A stretch of 64,000 bases of DNA from Goodfellowiella coeruleoviolacea (GTDB lineage: Bacteria; Actinomycetota; Actinomycetes; Mycobacteriales; Pseudonocardiaceae). Position numbers and translations under genes: made by a program. The stretch spans positions 248,001 to 312,000 of the forward strand of contig NZ_JAMTCK010000008.1 of NCBI RefSeq assembly GCF_024171785.1. The letters are read 5' to 3'. The notes beneath the pieces were generated by a model. That model was given only the letters and a program-made list of their open reading frames with translations, searched no databases and was not told the origin of the DNA. Positions 49,205 through 57,851 of the stretch are shown one piece after another (the stretch's first letter is position 1; every line of letters begins with the position of its first letter).

Positions 49205-49344
49205 CGCCTGCGTTTTCACCCGTTCGAGGTGCCGGTTGTGCACAGGGGCCGAGGTTGTCCACAGCGTCGCTCGTGGCGATGTTCCCGCGGGTGGGGGACG
49301 GATAGGCTGGACGCGGGGTCGCCCCCCTGGGAGGGCGGGGGCTG
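49205..49344 (-). repeat. Dispersed element, copy 2 (inverted relative to copy 1)
   Basis: The core lies at 49300-49344, then a 36-nt spacer, TTGTCCACA (49255-49263) and TTGTGCACA (49236-49244) 19 nt apart, and the third block to about 49205. All spacings equal those at 33828-33967; the core differs at 2 of 45 bases while the 36-nt spacer is unrelated, so position rather than spacer sequence is conserved. It is the only notable content of the 471-nt gap 49072-49542. Confidence 0.8.
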
Positions 49345-49542
49345 CGCTCGGGTTGGTCGGCGGTCCGCCGCGGGGATGCAGGGCTCGGCATCGAAACAGG
49401 TTTCGATTCAGTGACGCAACGCACGGCGCCACTTTGTTACTCGTCAGTACGCTGATCGCTACGACGAAGTTGAGCGGGTTGGCGCGGCACCTGAGCCAGG
49501 GTTGCCACTGGTGCGGCCAATCCGCGCCAGCGGGAGGTGGCC

Positions 49543-51591
49543 GTGCCCTACCCGACCGACCGCGAGCGGGATCGCCCGTGGGTGATGCGCACCTACGCGG
49601 GCCATTCCTCGGCAGCGGCATCCAACGCGCTCTACCGCCGGAACCTGGCCAAGGGGCAGACCGGCCTGTCCGTCGCCTTCGACCTGCCCACCCAGACCGG
49701 CTACGACCCCGACCACGAACTGGCCAGGGGTGAGGTCGGCAAGGTGGGGGTGCCCGTCAGCCACATCGGGGACATGCGCCAGTTGTTCGACCAGATCCCG
49801 CTGGCCGAGGCGAACACCTCGATGACCATCAACGCCACCGCCATGTGGCTGTTCGCGCTCTACGTCACCGTCGCCGGCGAGCAGGCCGAGCAGGCCGGGC
49901 TGGACCGGGGCGAGGTGCTGGCGAAGCTGGCCGGCACCACCCAGAACGACATCATCAAGGAGTACCTGTCCCGGGGCACCTACGTGTTCCCGCCCGGCCC
50001 GAGCCTGCGGCTGATCACCGACATGGTCACCTGGGCCGTGGTCAACGTGCCGAAGTGGAACCCGATCAACATCTGCAGCTACCACCTGCAGGAGGCCGGC
50101 GCCACGCCGGTCCAGGAGGTGGCCTACGCGCTGTGCACGGCCATCGCCGTGCTGGACGCGGTGCGCGACTCCGGTCAGGTGCCCGAGGACCGGTTCGGGG
50201 ACGTGGTGGGGCGGATCTCCTTCTTCGTCAACGCGGGCGTGCGGTTCGTCGAGGAGATGTGCAAGCTGCGCGCGTTCGCCGCGCTCTGGGACGAGATCAC
50301 CCGCGAGCGCTACGGCGTCACCCAGGCGCGCCAGCGCCGGTTCCGCTACGGGGTGCAGGTCAACTCGCTCGGCCTGACCGAGGCCCAGCCCGAGAACAAC
50401 GTGCAGCGCATCGTGCTGGAGATGCTCGGGGTGACGCTGTCCCGCTCGGCGCGGGCCAGGGCGGTCCAGCTGCCGGCGTGGAACGAGGCGCTGGGCCTGC
50501 CCCGCCCGTGGGACCAGCAGTGGGCTTTGCGCATGCAGCAGGTGCTGGCCTACGAGACGGATCTGTTGGAGTACGAGGACATCTTCGACGGGTCCAGGGT
50601 GGTCGAGTCCCTTGTGGACGAGATCGTGCGCGGGGCGCGTGCCGAGATCGACCGGGTGCAGGCGATGGGTGGCGCGGTGGCCGCGGTGGAGAGCGGCTAC
50701 ATGAAGTCCGAACTGGTGACCTCGCTGGCCGAGCGGCGTCGCCGCATCGAGGCGGGCGAGGACGTCGTGGTCGGGGTGAACAGGTTCACCAGCACCGAGC
50801 CCAGTCCACTGCAGACTGACGGCGCGTCCTCCGTGGAGACGGTCGACCCCGAGGTGGAACGCCGCGCCGTGCGGGCGGTGCTGGCCTGGCGGGCCGGCCG
50901 GGATCACTCCACAGTGGACGCGGCACTGTCCGCGCTGCGCAACGCCGCCAAGACCGGGGCCAACCTGGTCGAGCCGACCCTGGTCTGCGCCAGGGCCGGG
51001 GTGACCACGGGGGAGTGGGCGGCGGCGCTGCGCGAGGTGTTCGGCGAGTACCGGGCGCCGACCGGGGTGACCTCGGCCAGTGCCTCGGGCGGGGCCGGTG
51101 CCTCGGGTGCGGCCGGGGCCGAGCTGGCCGTGGTGCGCGAGCGGGTCCGCCGCACCGGTGCGGAACTGGGCGAGCGGCTGCGCATCCTGGTCGGCAAGCC
51201 CGGTCTGGACGGGCACTCCAACGGGGCCGAGCAGGTGGCGGTGCGCGCGCGGGACGTCGGCTTCGAAGTGGTCTACCAGGGGATCCGGCTCACCCCCGGC
51301 CAGATCGTGGCCGCCGCCGTGCAGGAGGACGTGCACGTGGTCGGCCTGTCCGTGCTGTCCGGGTCGCACCTGGAGGTGGTGCCCGCGGTGGTGGCGGGGC
51401 TGCGCGCGGCCGGCGCCGGGGACGTGCCGGTGATCGTGGGCGGCATCATCCCCGGCGAGGACGCGGCCGTGCTGCGCGAGCAGGGCGTGGCCCGGGTGTT
51501 CACCCCGAAGGACTACGAACTCACCCAGATCATGGCCGAGATCGTGGACGTGGTGCGGGAGGCGAACAACCTGCCGGTGGAACGCGGCTGA
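49543..51591 (+). CDS. meaA: Ethylmalonyl-CoA mutase (MeaA family)
   Basis: This adenosylcobalamin enzyme rearranges ethylmalonyl-CoA to methylsuccinyl-CoA in the ethylmalonyl-CoA pathway for C2 assimilation. It has 682 residues: mutase barrel (GLSVAFDLPTQTGYDPDH near residue 46, WNPINICSYHLQEAGA) and C-terminal B12 domain with GLDGHSNGAEQ (the His ligand) and GGIIPGED. It follows MeaA closely; methylmalonyl-CoA mutase is the less likely alternative. GGGAG is 6 nt from GTG 49543, favouring it over GTG 49537. Confidence 0.92.
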   Translation: MPYPTDRERDRPWVMRTYAGHSSAAASNALYRRNLAKGQTGLSVAFDLPTQTGYDPDHELARGEVGKVGVPVSHIGDMRQLFDQIPLAEANTSMTINATAMWLFALYVTVAGEQAEQAGLDRGEVLAKLAGTTQNDIIKEYLSRGTYVFPPGPSLRLITDMVTWAVVNVPKWNPINICSYHLQEAGATPVQEVAYALCTAIAVLDAVRDSGQVPEDRFGDVVGRISFFVNAGVRFVEEMCKLRAFAALWDEITRERYGVTQARQRRFRYGVQVNSLGLTEAQPENNVQRIVLEMLGVTLSRSARARAVQLPAWNEALGLPRPWDQQWALRMQQVLAYETDLLEYEDIFDGSRVVESLVDEIVRGARAEIDRVQAMGGAVAAVESGYMKSELVTSLAERRRRIEAGEDVVVGVNRFTSTEPSPLQTDGASSVETVDPEVERRAVRAVLAWRAGRDHSTVDAALSALRNAAKTGANLVEPTLVCARAGVTTGEWAAALREVFGEYRAPTGVTSASASGGAGASGAAGAELAVVRERVRRTGAELGERLRILVGKPGLDGHSNGAEQVAVRARDVGFEVVYQGIRLTPGQIVAAAVQEDVHVVGLSVLSGSHLEVVPAVVAGLRAAGAGDVPVIVGGIIPGEDAAVLREQGVARVFTPKDYELTQIMAEIVDVVREANNLPVERG

Positions 51592-51633
51592 CGCGCCGGC
51601 CGGCGGTCCGGTCAACCGGTGTGGCCGGCGTGG

Positions 51634-52356
51634 TCAGCAGCAGTGCTGACCACGCCAGGCTGCCCGGCCCTCCTGCACCGCCACGGCGGCGATCACCAGC
51701 GCGACGATCGGGTCGGCCCAGGACCAGCCGACCAGGGCGTTGAGCAGCAGGCCGACCAGCAGCACACCGGACAGGTAGGTGCACAGCAGGGTCTGCTTGG
51801 AATCGGCCACCGCGCTGGCCGAGCCCAGTTCGCGTCCGGCGCGCCGCTGTGCGGCCGACAGGAACGGCATCACCAGCAGGGACACCGCAGCCAGCGCGAT
51901 GCCCACCGGGGAGTGGTCGGCGGTCTCGGCGCCCAGCAGGGAGCGCACCGACTCGACCGTGACGTAGAGCGCGAGCGCGAAGAAGGACACCGCGATGACC
52001 TTCAACGCCGCCCGCTCCCGCTGCTGCGGGTCGGCGCCGGAGAACTGCCAGGCCACCGCGGCGGCCGAGGCGACCTCGATGACCGAGTCCAGGCCGAAGC
52101 CGATCAACGCGGTCGAGTCGGCGACCGATCCGGCCGTGAGCGCGACGACCGCCTCGACGAGGTTGTAGGTGATGGTCGCGGCGACCAGCAGCCGCACCCG
52201 CCGGGTGAGCACCGCCCGGCGGCGCGGGTCGAGCCGAGGACGGCTGCTGGGCTCGGGCGCGCAGCAGCCGTCCGCGCACCCGGCAGCCGTCCGCGCCGGG
52301 ACTGCGGCTGGGGCTGGGGTCGGCGACAGGTCGATCCGGTGGTGGCGGGTGCTCAT
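51634..52356 (-). CDS. Cation diffusion facilitator-like transporter, Cys-rich ends
   Basis: This 240-residue membrane protein with about six helices keeps CDF-type acidic sites (FGLDSVIEVAS, AVADSKQTLL) but no large cytoplasmic domain. Cys clusters at the N terminus (CADGCC) and at the very end (HCC) suggest binding of thiophilic metals such as Cd or Pb. Its ATG overlaps the cmtR stop by 4 nt, so the metal sensor and this exporter form one operon. Confidence 0.82.
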   Translation of the reverse strand: MSTRHHRIDLSPTPAPAAVPARTAAGCADGCCAPEPSSRPRLDPRRRAVLTRRVRLLVAATITYNLVEAVVALTAGSVADSTALIGFGLDSVIEVASAAAVAWQFSGADPQQRERAALKVIAVSFFALALYVTVESVRSLLGAETADHSPVGIALAAVSLLVMPFLSAAQRRAGRELGSASAVADSKQTLLCTYLSGVLLVGLLLNALVGWSWADPIVALVIAAVAVQEGRAAWRGQHCC

Positions 52357-52736
52357 CGGGGTGCCTCCGCTGTGGTCGCGCCCGCGTCGGCCGGGCGCTC
52401 GCCGCTCGGGATGTCCGGCGTGTCGTTGAGGCAGGGCTCGGCGGTGTCGACGGCGAGCACGACCTGGACCAGCTCGCCCAGCGCCCGCGCGAGGTGCGCG
52501 TCGGCCAGGGCGTAGCGGACCTGGCGGCCCTGGTAGGTGGCCACGACCAGGCCGCAGCCGCGCAGGCAGGACAGGTGGTTGGAGACGTTGGAGCGGGTCA
52601 GGCCGAGGTGGTCGGCGAGCTGGGCGGGGTAGCTGACGCCGTCCAGCAGGGCCACCAGGATGCGGCAGCGGGTCGGGTCGGCCAGCGCCCGGCCGAGGCG
52701 GGCCAACGCGTCCTCCCGCGTCTCACACTTCAGCAT
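52353..52736 (-). CDS. cmtR: Cd(II)/Pb(II)-sensing ArsR-family repressor CmtR
   Basis: This winged-helix repressor releases DNA when it binds Cd or Pb. It has 127 residues and is nearly collinear with M. tuberculosis CmtR: metal ligands Cys57, Cys61 (HLSCLRGC) and Cys102 (DTAEPC) fall at identical positions, and Cys4 is also kept, while the mycobacterial Cys35 is Ser. The recognition helix is TRSNVSNHLS. It likely represses its own operon through the dyad upstream. Confidence 0.94.
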   Translation of the reverse strand: MLKCETREDALARLGRALADPTRCRILVALLDGVSYPAQLADHLGLTRSNVSNHLSCLRGCGLVVATYQGRQVRYALADAHLARALGELVQVVLAVDTAEPCLNDTPDIPSGERPADAGATTAEAPR

Positions 52737-52743
52737 GAGGACA

Positions 52744-52766
52744 ACAGTACAGCGGTGACTGAACTG
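52744..52766 (-). promoter_or_regulatory. cmtR promoter and candidate CmtR operator
   Basis: On the minus strand TACTGT (52744-52749) is 7 nt before the cmtR ATG, a leaderless -10. The dyad CAGTACAG (52745-52752) / CTGAACTG (52759-52766), with a 6-nt centre and one mismatch, overlaps it, so a bound repressor would block the polymerase. Confidence 0.55.
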
Positions 52767-52836
52767 AAGCTGGGGTCTCGACGGGGTGGGGGCCGCGGCG
52801 CACGGGTGGACGGGTGGGGACGGGGTGTCGGCGGGA

Positions 52837-53625
52837 TCAGCCGTCGAGGGCGACGCGCAGGCCCAGGGTGATCAGCACCAGGCCGGTGGCCCACTCCAGG
52901 GCGGTGCGGACCCGCTGGGCCGACAGCACCCGCCCGAGCACCGCGACCACCAGGGAGAACACCCGCCACCACAGCACGGCCAGGCCGAGGAAGACCAGGG
53001 CCAACACCGCTGAGGTGGCCAGCCTGGGCTCCTCCGGGGTGACGAACTGGGGCAGCAGGGTGAGGAAGAGCAGCGCGATCTTCGGGTTGAGCAGGTTGCT
53101 CAGCACGCCCTGCCGGAAGGCCGTGCCCCTGGTCAGGGCGGGCGGCTCGGGCTGGACCGGCGCGCCCGAGGTGGGTGTGCCGGCGGTGGGCGTGCTGGCG
53201 GTCGGGCCGGCGACGGTCGGAGCGGTGACCAGCGGTTCGGCCGCGGCTGGTGCGGTGACCAGGGGATCGGTGAGCAGGGGCTCGGTGACCAGGGGCTGGG
53301 CCTGGTCCGGGGTGAGCTGGACGGTGGACCGGCGCGCCCTCGGCCGCACCGACCACAGCGCGCTGGCGCCGAGGAAGACCAGGTAGGCCGCGCCGACCAG
53401 GCGCACCACCGTGTAGGCGGTGGCGGAGGCGGCCAGCACCGCGGCCAGACCGACCACGGCCGCGGTGGCGTGCACGGCGATGCCGGCGCAGCAGCCCAGC
53501 CCGGTCCACCACGCCAGCCTGGCGCCGCCGCGCACGCCATTGCGCAGCACCAGGACCATGTCCGGGCCCGGTGTCACGGTGAGCACCAGGACCACGAGCA
53601 GGAACGGGAGCAGCTGGTGGGGCAC
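52837..53625 (-). CDS. LysE/RhtB-family amino-acid exporter
   Basis: This membrane exporter of about six helices (LysE translocator signature TVTPGPDMVLVLRNG near the N terminus, and LSNLLNPKIALLFLTLLPQF) has 262 residues instead of about 210. The extra 55 are a Pro/Thr/Val-rich repetitive loop (PLVTEPLLTDPLVTAP and so on) between helices 3 and 4, encoded by degenerate GTGACCAGGGG-like DNA repeats near 53205-53300. GTG 53625 has TAGGCT 6 nt upstream (leaderless). The substrate is unknown. Confidence 0.88.
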   Translation of the reverse strand: MPHQLLPFLLVVLVLTVTPGPDMVLVLRNGVRGGARLAWWTGLGCCAGIAVHATAAVVGLAAVLAASATAYTVVRLVGAAYLVFLGASALWSVRPRARRSTVQLTPDQAQPLVTEPLLTDPLVTAPAAAEPLVTAPTVAGPTASTPTAGTPTSGAPVQPEPPALTRGTAFRQGVLSNLLNPKIALLFLTLLPQFVTPEEPRLATSAVLALVFLGLAVLWWRVFSLVVAVLGRVLSAQRVRTALEWATGLVLITLGLRVALDG

Positions 53626-53654
53626 CGTTCCAGCCTAGCCAGGCCGACACGCCC

Positions 53655-53683
53655 TTCAGCTGTCGCCGGTTGCGGGCTACCGT
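53655..53683 (+). promoter_or_regulatory. Leaderless promoter of the crotonase gene
   Basis: TTCAGC (53655-53660) and TACCGT (53678-53683) are 17 nt apart; ATG 53691 follows 7 nt after the -10 box. Confidence 0.55.
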
Positions 53684-53690
53684 GCCGAAC

Positions 53691-54473
53691 ATGGGCGATT
53701 ACCAGCACATTCTCGTGATGCGGGACGGCGACACCGTGCGGATCACGATGAACCGACCGGAACGGCGCAACGCGCTGTCCGCCGACCACCTGGCCGAGCT
53801 GCTGGCCGCGTTCCGCGCCACCGCCGCCTCGGACGCCACCGGGGTGATCCTGGCCGGCGCCGGACCGGTGTTCTCCGCCGGCCACGACTTCGCCGACGTG
53901 GCCGGGCGCGACCTGGCCGGCGTGCGGGAACTGCTCACCCTGTGCACCGAGCTGATGCGTGCCATCGAGCTGGCCCCGCAGGTGGTGCTGGCCCGGGTGC
54001 ACGGGCTGGCCACCGCCGCCGGCTGCCAGCTGGTGGCCTCGTGCGACCTGGCCGTGGCCGGGCACAGCGCCGGATTCGCCCTGCCCGGCGGCAAGGGCGG
54101 CTGGTTCTGCCACACCCCGGCCGTGCCGGTGGCCCGGTCCATCGGGCGCAAGCGGCTGATGGAGATGGCGTTGACCGGTGACGTCGTCGACGCGCACACC
54201 GCCGAGCAGTGGGGCCTGGTGAACCGGGTGGTGCCGGACGCCGAACTCGACGCGGCGGCCACCGAACTGCTGGCCCGCGCCACCAGGGGCAGCCGGGCCA
54301 GCAAGGCCCTGGGCAAGCAGACCCTCTACGCCCAGCTGGACCGGCCCGAGGTGGACGCCTACGCCCTCGCCGTCGAGGTGATGGCCGCCAGCGCGCAGAC
54401 GCCCTCGGCCAAGGAGGGCATGGCCGCCTTCCTGGCCAAGCGGCCACCGGTCTGGCCGACCGGGCGGGAGTGA
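53691..54473 (+). CDS. Enoyl-CoA hydratase/isomerase (crotonase) family, ECHDC3-like
   Basis: This 260-residue crotonase fold has the CoA/oxyanion region FSAGHDFADV and GLATAAGCQLVASCDL. The second catalytic Glu of true hydratases is missing (ALPGGKGGWFCHTP where LPEVKLG is usual), a pattern like ECHDC3 proteins. It may therefore be a different crotonase reaction or a hydrolase. It stands alone, divergent from the LysE gene. Confidence 0.88.
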   Translation: MGDYQHILVMRDGDTVRITMNRPERRNALSADHLAELLAAFRATAASDATGVILAGAGPVFSAGHDFADVAGRDLAGVRELLTLCTELMRAIELAPQVVLARVHGLATAAGCQLVASCDLAVAGHSAGFALPGGKGGWFCHTPAVPVARSIGRKRLMEMALTGDVVDAHTAEQWGLVNRVVPDAELDAAATELLARATRGSRASKALGKQTLYAQLDRPEVDAYALAVEVMAASAQTPSAKEGMAAFLAKRPPVWPTGRE

Positions 54474-54591
54474 GACCCCACCGGGCGCAATCCGTCCCCC
54501 GTTAGGGGTTGACCTGCGGTTTTGGTGCGAGTGGCGGTGGCCTGGCCGGCTATCGTGCCCCTCGGCCGGGGGCGGTGGGAGCGTGCCGGGG

Positions 54592-55914
54592 GTGACTGCG
54601 GTGGCCGGCGATGCGGCGGAGAGCCCGGGGGCCGCGCCAGGGCGCGTCACCGGGACGCCGTCCCGGACCGGCCGACGGGACCAGGCGCTCGCCGTCGGTC
54701 TCGGCCTGCTGCTGCTCGGCGCGACCGCGGTGGGCGCGGTGGCCGAGCACGCCGCTGGCCGGCCCTGGATGGATCTGGCGGTGTACCGGGCCGCCGGGCA
54801 GGCCGTGCTGGCCGGGCAGCCGCTCTACGAGGTGGTCACCGACCTGGGGCTGGAGTACACCTATCCGCCGCTGACCAGCGTGCTGTTCGTGCCGTTCGCC
54901 CTGCTCGGCGTGGACGCGGCCGTCGCCGTCTGGACGGTGCTGTCCGTGCTGTGCCTGGTGCTGCTGTGCTGGGTGGTGCTGGCCGGGCTGGGCGTGGCGA
55001 CACCGGAGCGGCGGCCCCTGCTCGCGGTGCTCGCCACCACCGCGGCGCTGCCCCTCTACCCGGTGGCCAACCACCTGGTCCTCGGCCAGGTCAGCGTGCT
55101 GGTCGTGGCCCTGGTCGTGGTCAGCACGATCGGGGCACGGCGGCAGAGCACGACCGGGATCGGGGTCGGCCTGGCCGCCGCGGCCAAGCTGACCCCGCTG
55201 ATCTTCATCGGCTACCTGCTGCTGAGCGGGCGCGGCAGGGCCGCCGGCACGGCCGCGGGCGTGTTCGTGGCCGCCGCGGCCGTGGGCTTCCTGCTGTTCC
55301 CGCACGACTCGGCCACCTACTGGAGTGGCCTGTTCCTGGACACCAGCCGGGTGACCGCCGACCCGGCGCGGGTGATCAACCAGTCGCTGCGCGGCATGCT
55401 GCTGCGGCTGACCAGCCCGGCGGCCGCCGCCGACGGCGCGGTCGACCCGCTGTGGCTGCCGGTCGCCGCCCTGGTCGGGGCGGCGGGGCTGGTGACGGCC
55501 GCCGCGGCCAGCCGGCGCGGCCAGGAACTCGCCGGGGTGCTGTGCTGCGCGGTGACCGGGCTGCTGGTGTCCCCGGTGTCCTGGGACCACCACTGGATCT
55601 GGGTGGTCCCAGGGCTGCTGTTCCTGGCCGCGCACGTCCGGTTCGGGCCGGGCTGGTTCGGGGTGGCCGTGGCGTGGCTGGGGGTGGCCGCCACCTTCCG
55701 GTGGGAGGACTACCCCGACGGCGCTGACCCGTTCCTGCGCACCGGGGCCGGCGCGCTGTTCGGCAACCTCTACGTGCTCGCCGGCCTGGCCGCCCTGGCC
55801 TACGCCGCCTGCTGGGTCTGCCTCCGGCCGCCCCTGGCGTCGCCGCCGCAGGTCAGGCCCGGTACTCGTGCAGCAGCAGCAGGGTGTAGGCGGCCACCGA
55901 CTGGGCGTCGGTGA
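54592..55914 (+). CDS. GT87-like (DUF2029) polyprenyl-sugar glycosyltransferase
   Basis: This integral membrane protein of about 440 residues and ten or more helices resembles actinobacterial alpha-mannosyltransferases that use polyprenyl-phosphate sugars on the outer face. Conserved acidic site near the first loop (PWMDLAVYRAAGQAV) and TYPPLTSVLF, then NQSLRGM and SWDHHWIW. GTG 54592 (GGGAG 10 nt away) or GTG 54583 are possible starts. The last 62 nt overlap the convergent NUDIX gene. Confidence 0.82.
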   Translation: MTAVAGDAAESPGAAPGRVTGTPSRTGRRDQALAVGLGLLLLGATAVGAVAEHAAGRPWMDLAVYRAAGQAVLAGQPLYEVVTDLGLEYTYPPLTSVLFVPFALLGVDAAVAVWTVLSVLCLVLLCWVVLAGLGVATPERRPLLAVLATTAALPLYPVANHLVLGQVSVLVVALVVVSTIGARRQSTTGIGVGLAAAAKLTPLIFIGYLLLSGRGRAAGTAAGVFVAAAAVGFLLFPHDSATYWSGLFLDTSRVTADPARVINQSLRGMLLRLTSPAAAADGAVDPLWLPVAALVGAAGLVTAAAASRRGQELAGVLCCAVTGLLVSPVSWDHHWIWVVPGLLFLAAHVRFGPGWFGVAVAWLGVAATFRWEDYPDGADPFLRTGAGALFGNLYVLAGLAALAYAACWVCLRPPLASPPQVRPGTRAAAAGCRRPPTGRR

Positions 55915-56386
55915 TCTGCCCGCGCGCGATCATCGCCTCGACCTCGGCGCGCGGGAACCAGGCGGCCCGCATGTCCTGCTCCTCCAGTTCCCGCTCGGGT
56001 GCCCCCTCGGTCAGCTCGGTGGCCAGGAACACCCGGCCGCGCTGGCTGGTCAGGCCCGGTGCCACGTCCAGCGTGCCGAGTTCGACCATGCGGCCGGCGC
56101 GCAGCCCGGTCTCCTCGCGCAGCTCCCGCTCGGCCAGCACCAGCGGGTCCACGTCGGCCCGGTCCGGCGCGGTGCCCTGCGGGAACTCCCACCGGCGCAT
56201 GCCCAGCGGGTAGCGGAACTGCTCGACTAAGTGCAGCCGTTCCCCGTCCAACGGGATCACCAGCGCGTAGGGCGGCTTGTCCACCACCCCGTAGATGCCG
56301 GTGCTGCCGTCGGCCCGGCGGATCGGGTCCTCCCGCACGGTCATCCACGGGTTCGCGTACACCTGGCGAGAGCCGAGTTTCTCCAC
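55853..56386 (-). CDS. NUDIX hydrolase, ADP-ribose pyrophosphatase-like
   Basis: This 177-residue protein cleaves nucleoside diphosphates linked to another group, probably ADP-ribose. The Nudix helix is ERELREETGL with the metal-binding Glu pair intact; the first Glu of the consensus box is Val. The EQFRYPLGMRRWEFPQG strand is typical of ADP-ribose enzymes. GTG 56386 follows GGGAGGAACAGGA. Its 3' end overlaps the GT87-like gene tail to tail by 62 nt. Confidence 0.9.
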   Translation of the reverse strand: MEKLGSRQVYANPWMTVREDPIRRADGSTGIYGVVDKPPYALVIPLDGERLHLVEQFRYPLGMRRWEFPQGTAPDRADVDPLVLAERELREETGLRAGRMVELGTLDVAPGLTSQRGRVFLATELTEGAPERELEEQDMRAAWFPRAEVEAMIARGQITDAQSVAAYTLLLLHEYRA

Positions 56387-56517
56387 GTCCTGTTCCTCCC
56401 GCGCCCATCGTCCGATTCAGTCGGGGTTGGCCTGTTCCGCGCGCCCCTCCTGCGGGGATGACATTGTCAACCCCGCCCGGAGGCCGGCGCGGCGCGCCGT
56501 CCTACTAGCCTGGCTCG

Positions 56518-57177
56518 GTGCGCCTCGTCATCGCTCGTTGCCAAGTTGACTACGTCGGTCGGCTGACCGCGCATCTGCCCATGGCCCAGCGGCTGCTCAT
56601 GGTGAAAGCGGACGGCTCGGTCCTCGTGCACTCCGACGGCGGCTCCTACAAGCCGCTGAACTGGATGTCGCCGCCCTGCTGGCTGATGGAGGAGCCGGGC
56701 ATGTGGGTGGTGCAGAACAAGGCCGGTGAGAAGCTGCTGATCACCATCGACGAGGTGCTGCACGAGTCAAAGCACGAGCTGGGTGTGGACCCGGGCCTGG
56801 TCAAGGACGGGGTCGAGGCCCACCTGCAGGAGCTGCTCGCCGAGCACGTCACCACCCTGGGCGCGGGCTGGACGCTGGTCCGCCGCGAGTACCCGACCGC
56901 CATCGGCCCGGTCGACCTGATGTGCCGCGACGCCGACGGCCGGGCCGTGGCCGTGGAGATCAAGCGGCGCGGCGAGATCGACGGGGTGGAGCAGCTCACC
57001 CGGTACCTGGAACTGCTCAACCGCGACCCGCTGCTGGCGCCGGTGCAGGGCGTGTTCGCCGCCCAGCAGATCAAGCCGCAGGCCCGCACGCTCGCCGAGG
57101 ACCGGGGCATCCGCTGCGTGGTGCTGGACTACGACGCCCTGCGCGGCACCGAGTCCGACGAGTTCCGGCTGTTCTAG
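56518..57177 (+). CDS. nucS: Mismatch-specific endonuclease NucS (EndoMS)
   Basis: It cuts both strands at G-T, G-G and T-T mismatches and provides mismatch repair in actinobacteria that lack MutS/MutL. It has 219 residues: DNA-binding N-terminal domain and RecB-like nuclease with GPVDLMC and [13 protein letters not shown] catalytic residues and the QLTRYLELL helix. The C terminus DEFRLF fits the clamp-binding tail. GTG 56518 has TAGCCT 6 nt before it (leaderless). Confidence 0.95.
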   Translation: MRLVIARCQVDYVGRLTAHLPMAQRLLMVKADGSVLVHSDGGSYKPLNWMSPPCWLMEEPGMWVVQNKAGEKLLITIDEVLHESKHELGVDPGLVKDGVEAHLQELLAEHVTTLGAGWTLVRREYPTAIGPVDLMCRDADGRAVAVEIKRRGEIDGVEQLTRYLELLNRDPLLAPVQGVFAAQQIKPQARTLAEDRGIRCVVLDYDALRGTESDEFRLF

Positions 57178-57851
57178 TCCTGGTCGGGTGGCCCGGCCTG
57201 GCCCGGGCGGACCAGGCCGCTCTCGTAGGCGATGTGCACCAGCTGGGCGCGGTCGCGCGCGGCCAGCTTGGTCAGCAGCCGGCTGACGTAGGTGCGGACC
57301 GTGGCCGGGCTGAGGAACAGCCGCTCGGCGATCTCCTGGTTGGCGTGGCCGGCCGCGACCTCGGCGAGCAGTTCGCGTTCCCGCTCGGTGAGCCCGGCCA
57401 GCCGCGCCGGGTCGGTGCGCGGCCGGCCGTCCGCCACCGCGGCCAGCACCCGGCGGGTGACCGACGGGGACAGCAGGGCCTCGCCGCCGGCCACCGTGCG
57501 CACGGCCGCGCGCAGCTGGTCCGGCTCGGTGTTCTTGAGCAGGAAACCCGCGGCGCCCACCCGGATCGCGTCGAAGATGTGCTCGTCGGTGTCGAAGGTG
57601 GTCAGCACCACCACCCGCACGTGGCGCAGCCGCTGGTCGGCCACGATCCGCCGGGTCGCCTCGATGCCGTCCACCCCGGGCATGCGGATGTCCATCAGCA
57701 CCACGTCCGGCCGCTGGGCGAGCACCACGGCCACGCCGGCCGCGCCGTCGGCGGCCTCGCCGACCACGGTGATGTCCTCGGCCCGCTCCAGCAGCGCGCA
57801 CAGGCCGGCCCGCATCAGGTGCTGGTCGTCGACGAGCACCACGCGGATCAC
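57174..57851 (-). CDS. NarL/LuxR-family response regulator
   Basis: This 225-residue protein has a receiver domain with acidic pocket D8-D9, phospho-acceptor Asp54 ([10 protein letters not shown]) and Lys104, then a LuxR-type helix-turn-helix ([28 protein letters not shown]). It is coupled to the histidine kinase gene by a 4-nt overlap. Its stop codon shares the palindrome CTAG with the nucS stop, so the two genes meet with no spacer. Confidence 0.95.
   Translation of the reverse strand: MIRVVLVDDQHLMRAGLCALLERAEDITVVGEAADGAAGVAVVLAQRPDVVLMDIRMPGVDGIEATRRIVADQRLRHVRVVVLTTFDTDEHIFDAIRVGAAGFLLKNTEPDQLRAAVRTVAGGEALLSPSVTRRVLAAVADGRPRTDPARLAGLTERERELLAEVAAGHANQEIAERLFLSPATVRTYVSRLLTKLAARDRAQLVHIAYESGLVRPGQAGPPDQD

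Noticed and set aside
49345-49542. Small genes between murA and meaA
   Set aside because: Open frames here have no ribosome sites and no recognisable products; the conserved signal in this gap is the repeat element at 49205-49344.
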